NCBI GenBank assembly: GCA_910579645.1
Contig: CAJTVK010000071.1
Span: 1 to 23,001, forward strand
Direction: 5' to 3'
DNA from: an uncultured Lachnospiraceae bacterium
GTDB taxonomy: Bacteria > Bacillota > Clostridia > Lachnospirales > Lachnospiraceae
DNA length: 23,001 bases
Both the position numbers and the translations under genes were made by a program. The first letter of the stretch is position 1. The number at the start of each line of letters is the position of its first letter. Positions 22,707 through 23,001 of the stretch are shown here, piece after piece. The notes under the pieces are model-generated. The model did no database searches. It saw only the letters and a program-made list of their open reading frames with translations, and had not been told where the DNA came from.

Positions 22707-23001
22707 TGGGGCGGTTGCGCAGGAGTGAAATAAAAAGTTAATGTTTATTCTGTGCAGGTAAGATGTTCTGTGATGTATGTCGGGAAATTTGAGATTTCCG
22801 GACGAAATGTGTGGAAATATTCGTGACAGAGTGACGTGTGAGAAAGCATGTCCGAATGAAAATATCATTCCTGAAGCGGGCTGCGTCTTAACGGAATGAC
22901 ATTGTGCGTGAATGGTAATCAAAAATCCGATTTTCGGTTACAGTTTAGCCTGAATGCAGTGTTGAGAGGCGGACGCATGAGAGGGATTTTTTTGCGGGAC
23001 G
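22707..23001. other. Gene-free right end of the window
   Basis: No supported gene. A small hairpin GGAAAT/ATTTCC lies at 22783-22799. A diverged single copy of the copy-1 arm occupies 22850-22910. The last bases (about 22940-23001) are purine-rich and could precede a gene outside the window. Confidence 0.45.
22850..22910. repeat. Diverged solitary arm related to palindromic element copy 1
   Basis: Aligns with the right arm of copy 1 (from 5697), about 42 of 54 positions identical including an 11-base exact block ATCATTCCTGA. No inverted partner or core is nearby. It looks like a remnant or an independent member of the arm family. Confidence 0.6.

Overview
The window looks like a chromosomal segment from a low-to-mid-GC Clostridia member, most likely Lachnospiraceae. 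This rests on the style of the proteins: an Rpn-like PD-(D/E)XK protein with an EGR/KEG tail, membrane-anchored GH25 lysozymes with BIG2 and choline-binding-like modules, a paired multi-TM protein set, and strong Gram-positive ribosome binding sites. No rRNA, tRNA or CRISPR array was seen.

Left part (1-5850): a two-gene membrane-protein unit (483-2544, possibly a GT-C-like glycosyltransferase and partner) ends in palindromic, CTAG-bounded repeats (2541-2796). Two minus-strand genes follow, an SGNH-like protein with altered catalytic blocks and a small zinc-ribbon protein. Next comes a plus-strand Rpn-family nuclease-like gene, which is followed at once by a 227-bp long palindrome.

Middle and right part (5851-22462): a large membrane-anchored GH25 lysozyme has its own promoter. 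It is followed by one long co-directional cluster: rmlB, rmlA, a second anchored GH25 lysozyme (overlapping rmlA), rmlC, an ABC-2 permease (Wzm type), an ATPase with a Wzt-type C-terminal domain, a WbdD-like methyltransferase-kinase, and two large GT2 glycosyltransferases. Together these describe synthesis of a rhamnose-containing surface polysaccharide. dTDP-sugar is supplied by RmlA/B/C, the chain is built by the GT2 enzymes, its end is probably modified by the methyltransferase-kinase, and it is exported by Wzm/Wzt, which may read that end group. The lysozymes may remodel peptidoglycan where the polymer is placed. rmlD, an initiating transferase and a wall ligase are not in the window.

The most unusual signal is in the intergenic DNA. 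Two loci (5545-5771 and 22481-22706) carry the same 76-bp core, 70 of 76 identical with two compensatory base-pair changes. In each locus the core sits inside ~75-bp inverted arms, and the arms of the two loci are unrelated to each other. A decayed single arm of the first locus lies at 22850-22910 with no core or partner. Each plus-strand transcription unit whose 3' end is followed by a clear intergenic gap ends in such a palindrome, apart from the lysozyme-1 unit. All functional statements are from reading the sequence and knowledge of families; no searches were run.
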